Source: Panulirus ornatus (Eukaryota > Arthropoda > Malacostraca > Decapoda > Palinuridae). From it: a stretch of DNA of 64,000 bases. The notes beneath the pieces were generated by a model, which was not told the DNA's origin, ran no database searches, and saw only the letters and a program-made list of their open reading frames with translations. This document shows, one piece after another, positions 63,698-64,000 of the stretch. The translations under genes and the position numbers were made by a program. Positions within the stretch are counted from its first letter, which is position 1. Each line of letters opens with the position of its first letter. The DNA lies in the NCBI RefSeq assembly GCF_036320965.1, contig NC_092239.1, forward strand, positions 3,088,320-3,152,319. The letters run 5' to 3'.

Positions 63698-63821
63698 CGG
63701 GAGCAGTGGCCGGGCAGCTGGAGGGATGAGGGCAGGACGCAGTCTGAAGACCCTCACCATCTCGGTCCGTCCACACCTGCACTCATACTGACCAACCACG
63801 TCCCCCTCTCCCTCGCTCGCC

Positions 63822-63990
63822 TCTACCACCAACATACCACTACCACTACTACCACCACAACCACCACTACTAACACCACTACCTCTACTTACACTACCAA
63901 CAACACCACAAGCACTATACTGCTACTACCATCGCTACCACCACCGCCAGGACACCACCACTACTGTACTACCACTAGTACCACCACCCC
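63822..63990. repeat. ACC/ACT trinucleotide-rich tract
   Basis: Imperfect CACTACCACC triplets to the window end. Confidence 0.85.
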
Positions 63991-64000
63991 TCCCAACGCT

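Overview
The window is eukaryotic nuclear DNA, most likely from a decapod crustacean (inference). The signs are: long introns with canonical GT/AG boundaries, an extreme load of (AT)n, (GA)n and (GT)n microsatellites, many minisatellites, non-LTR retrotransposon remnants and tRNA-derived SINE heads. It has none of the gene density, operons or ribosome-binding sites of a prokaryote.

One host gene can be read with confidence. It is a membrane (renal-type) dipeptidase of the M19/amidohydrolase family on the minus strand. Eight coding exons run from a signal-peptide exon at 56,120 down to a stop codon at 3,330, so the gene covers about 53 kb. The exons join in frame and align in order with vertebrate DPEP proteins, with one exception. 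Between exon 3 (ends 26,605, phase 1) and the next exon (starts 9,472, phase 0), about 73 residues of the family are missing. That stretch carries the Glu metal ligand and the Thr-His loop, and I could not find it anywhere in the 17-kb gap. The Asp equivalent to human DPEP1 Asp304 is also replaced by Gly.

Layout by region. 1-3.3 kb: downstream flank. 3.3-9.5 kb: compact 3' half of the gene (five exons). 9.5-26.6 kb: intron 3, filled by minisatellites, a C/A-only tract (17.9-18.6 kb), an AC-rich minisatellite (18.6-20.5 kb) and a 4.7-kb array of a 19-bp unit (21.8-26.6 kb) that runs directly into the exon 3 splice donor. 26.7-51.7 kb: intron 2 (25 kb), with four copies of a SINE-like element, a four-monomer higher-order satellite, two 3' ends of one LINE family, a decayed second reverse transcriptase and many microsatellites. 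51.7-56.1 kb: exons 2 and 1. 56.1-64 kb: upstream flank with a CpG-rich block at about 62.4-62.8 kb that could hold the promoter.

The most interesting signals are structural. The giant minisatellite has the exon 3 donor as its terminal unit. Six of the seven internal donors have a tandem repeat within about 35 nt. The SINE-like family appears to share its 3' tail with the resident LINE. One short minisatellite core recurs at many loci in both orientations.
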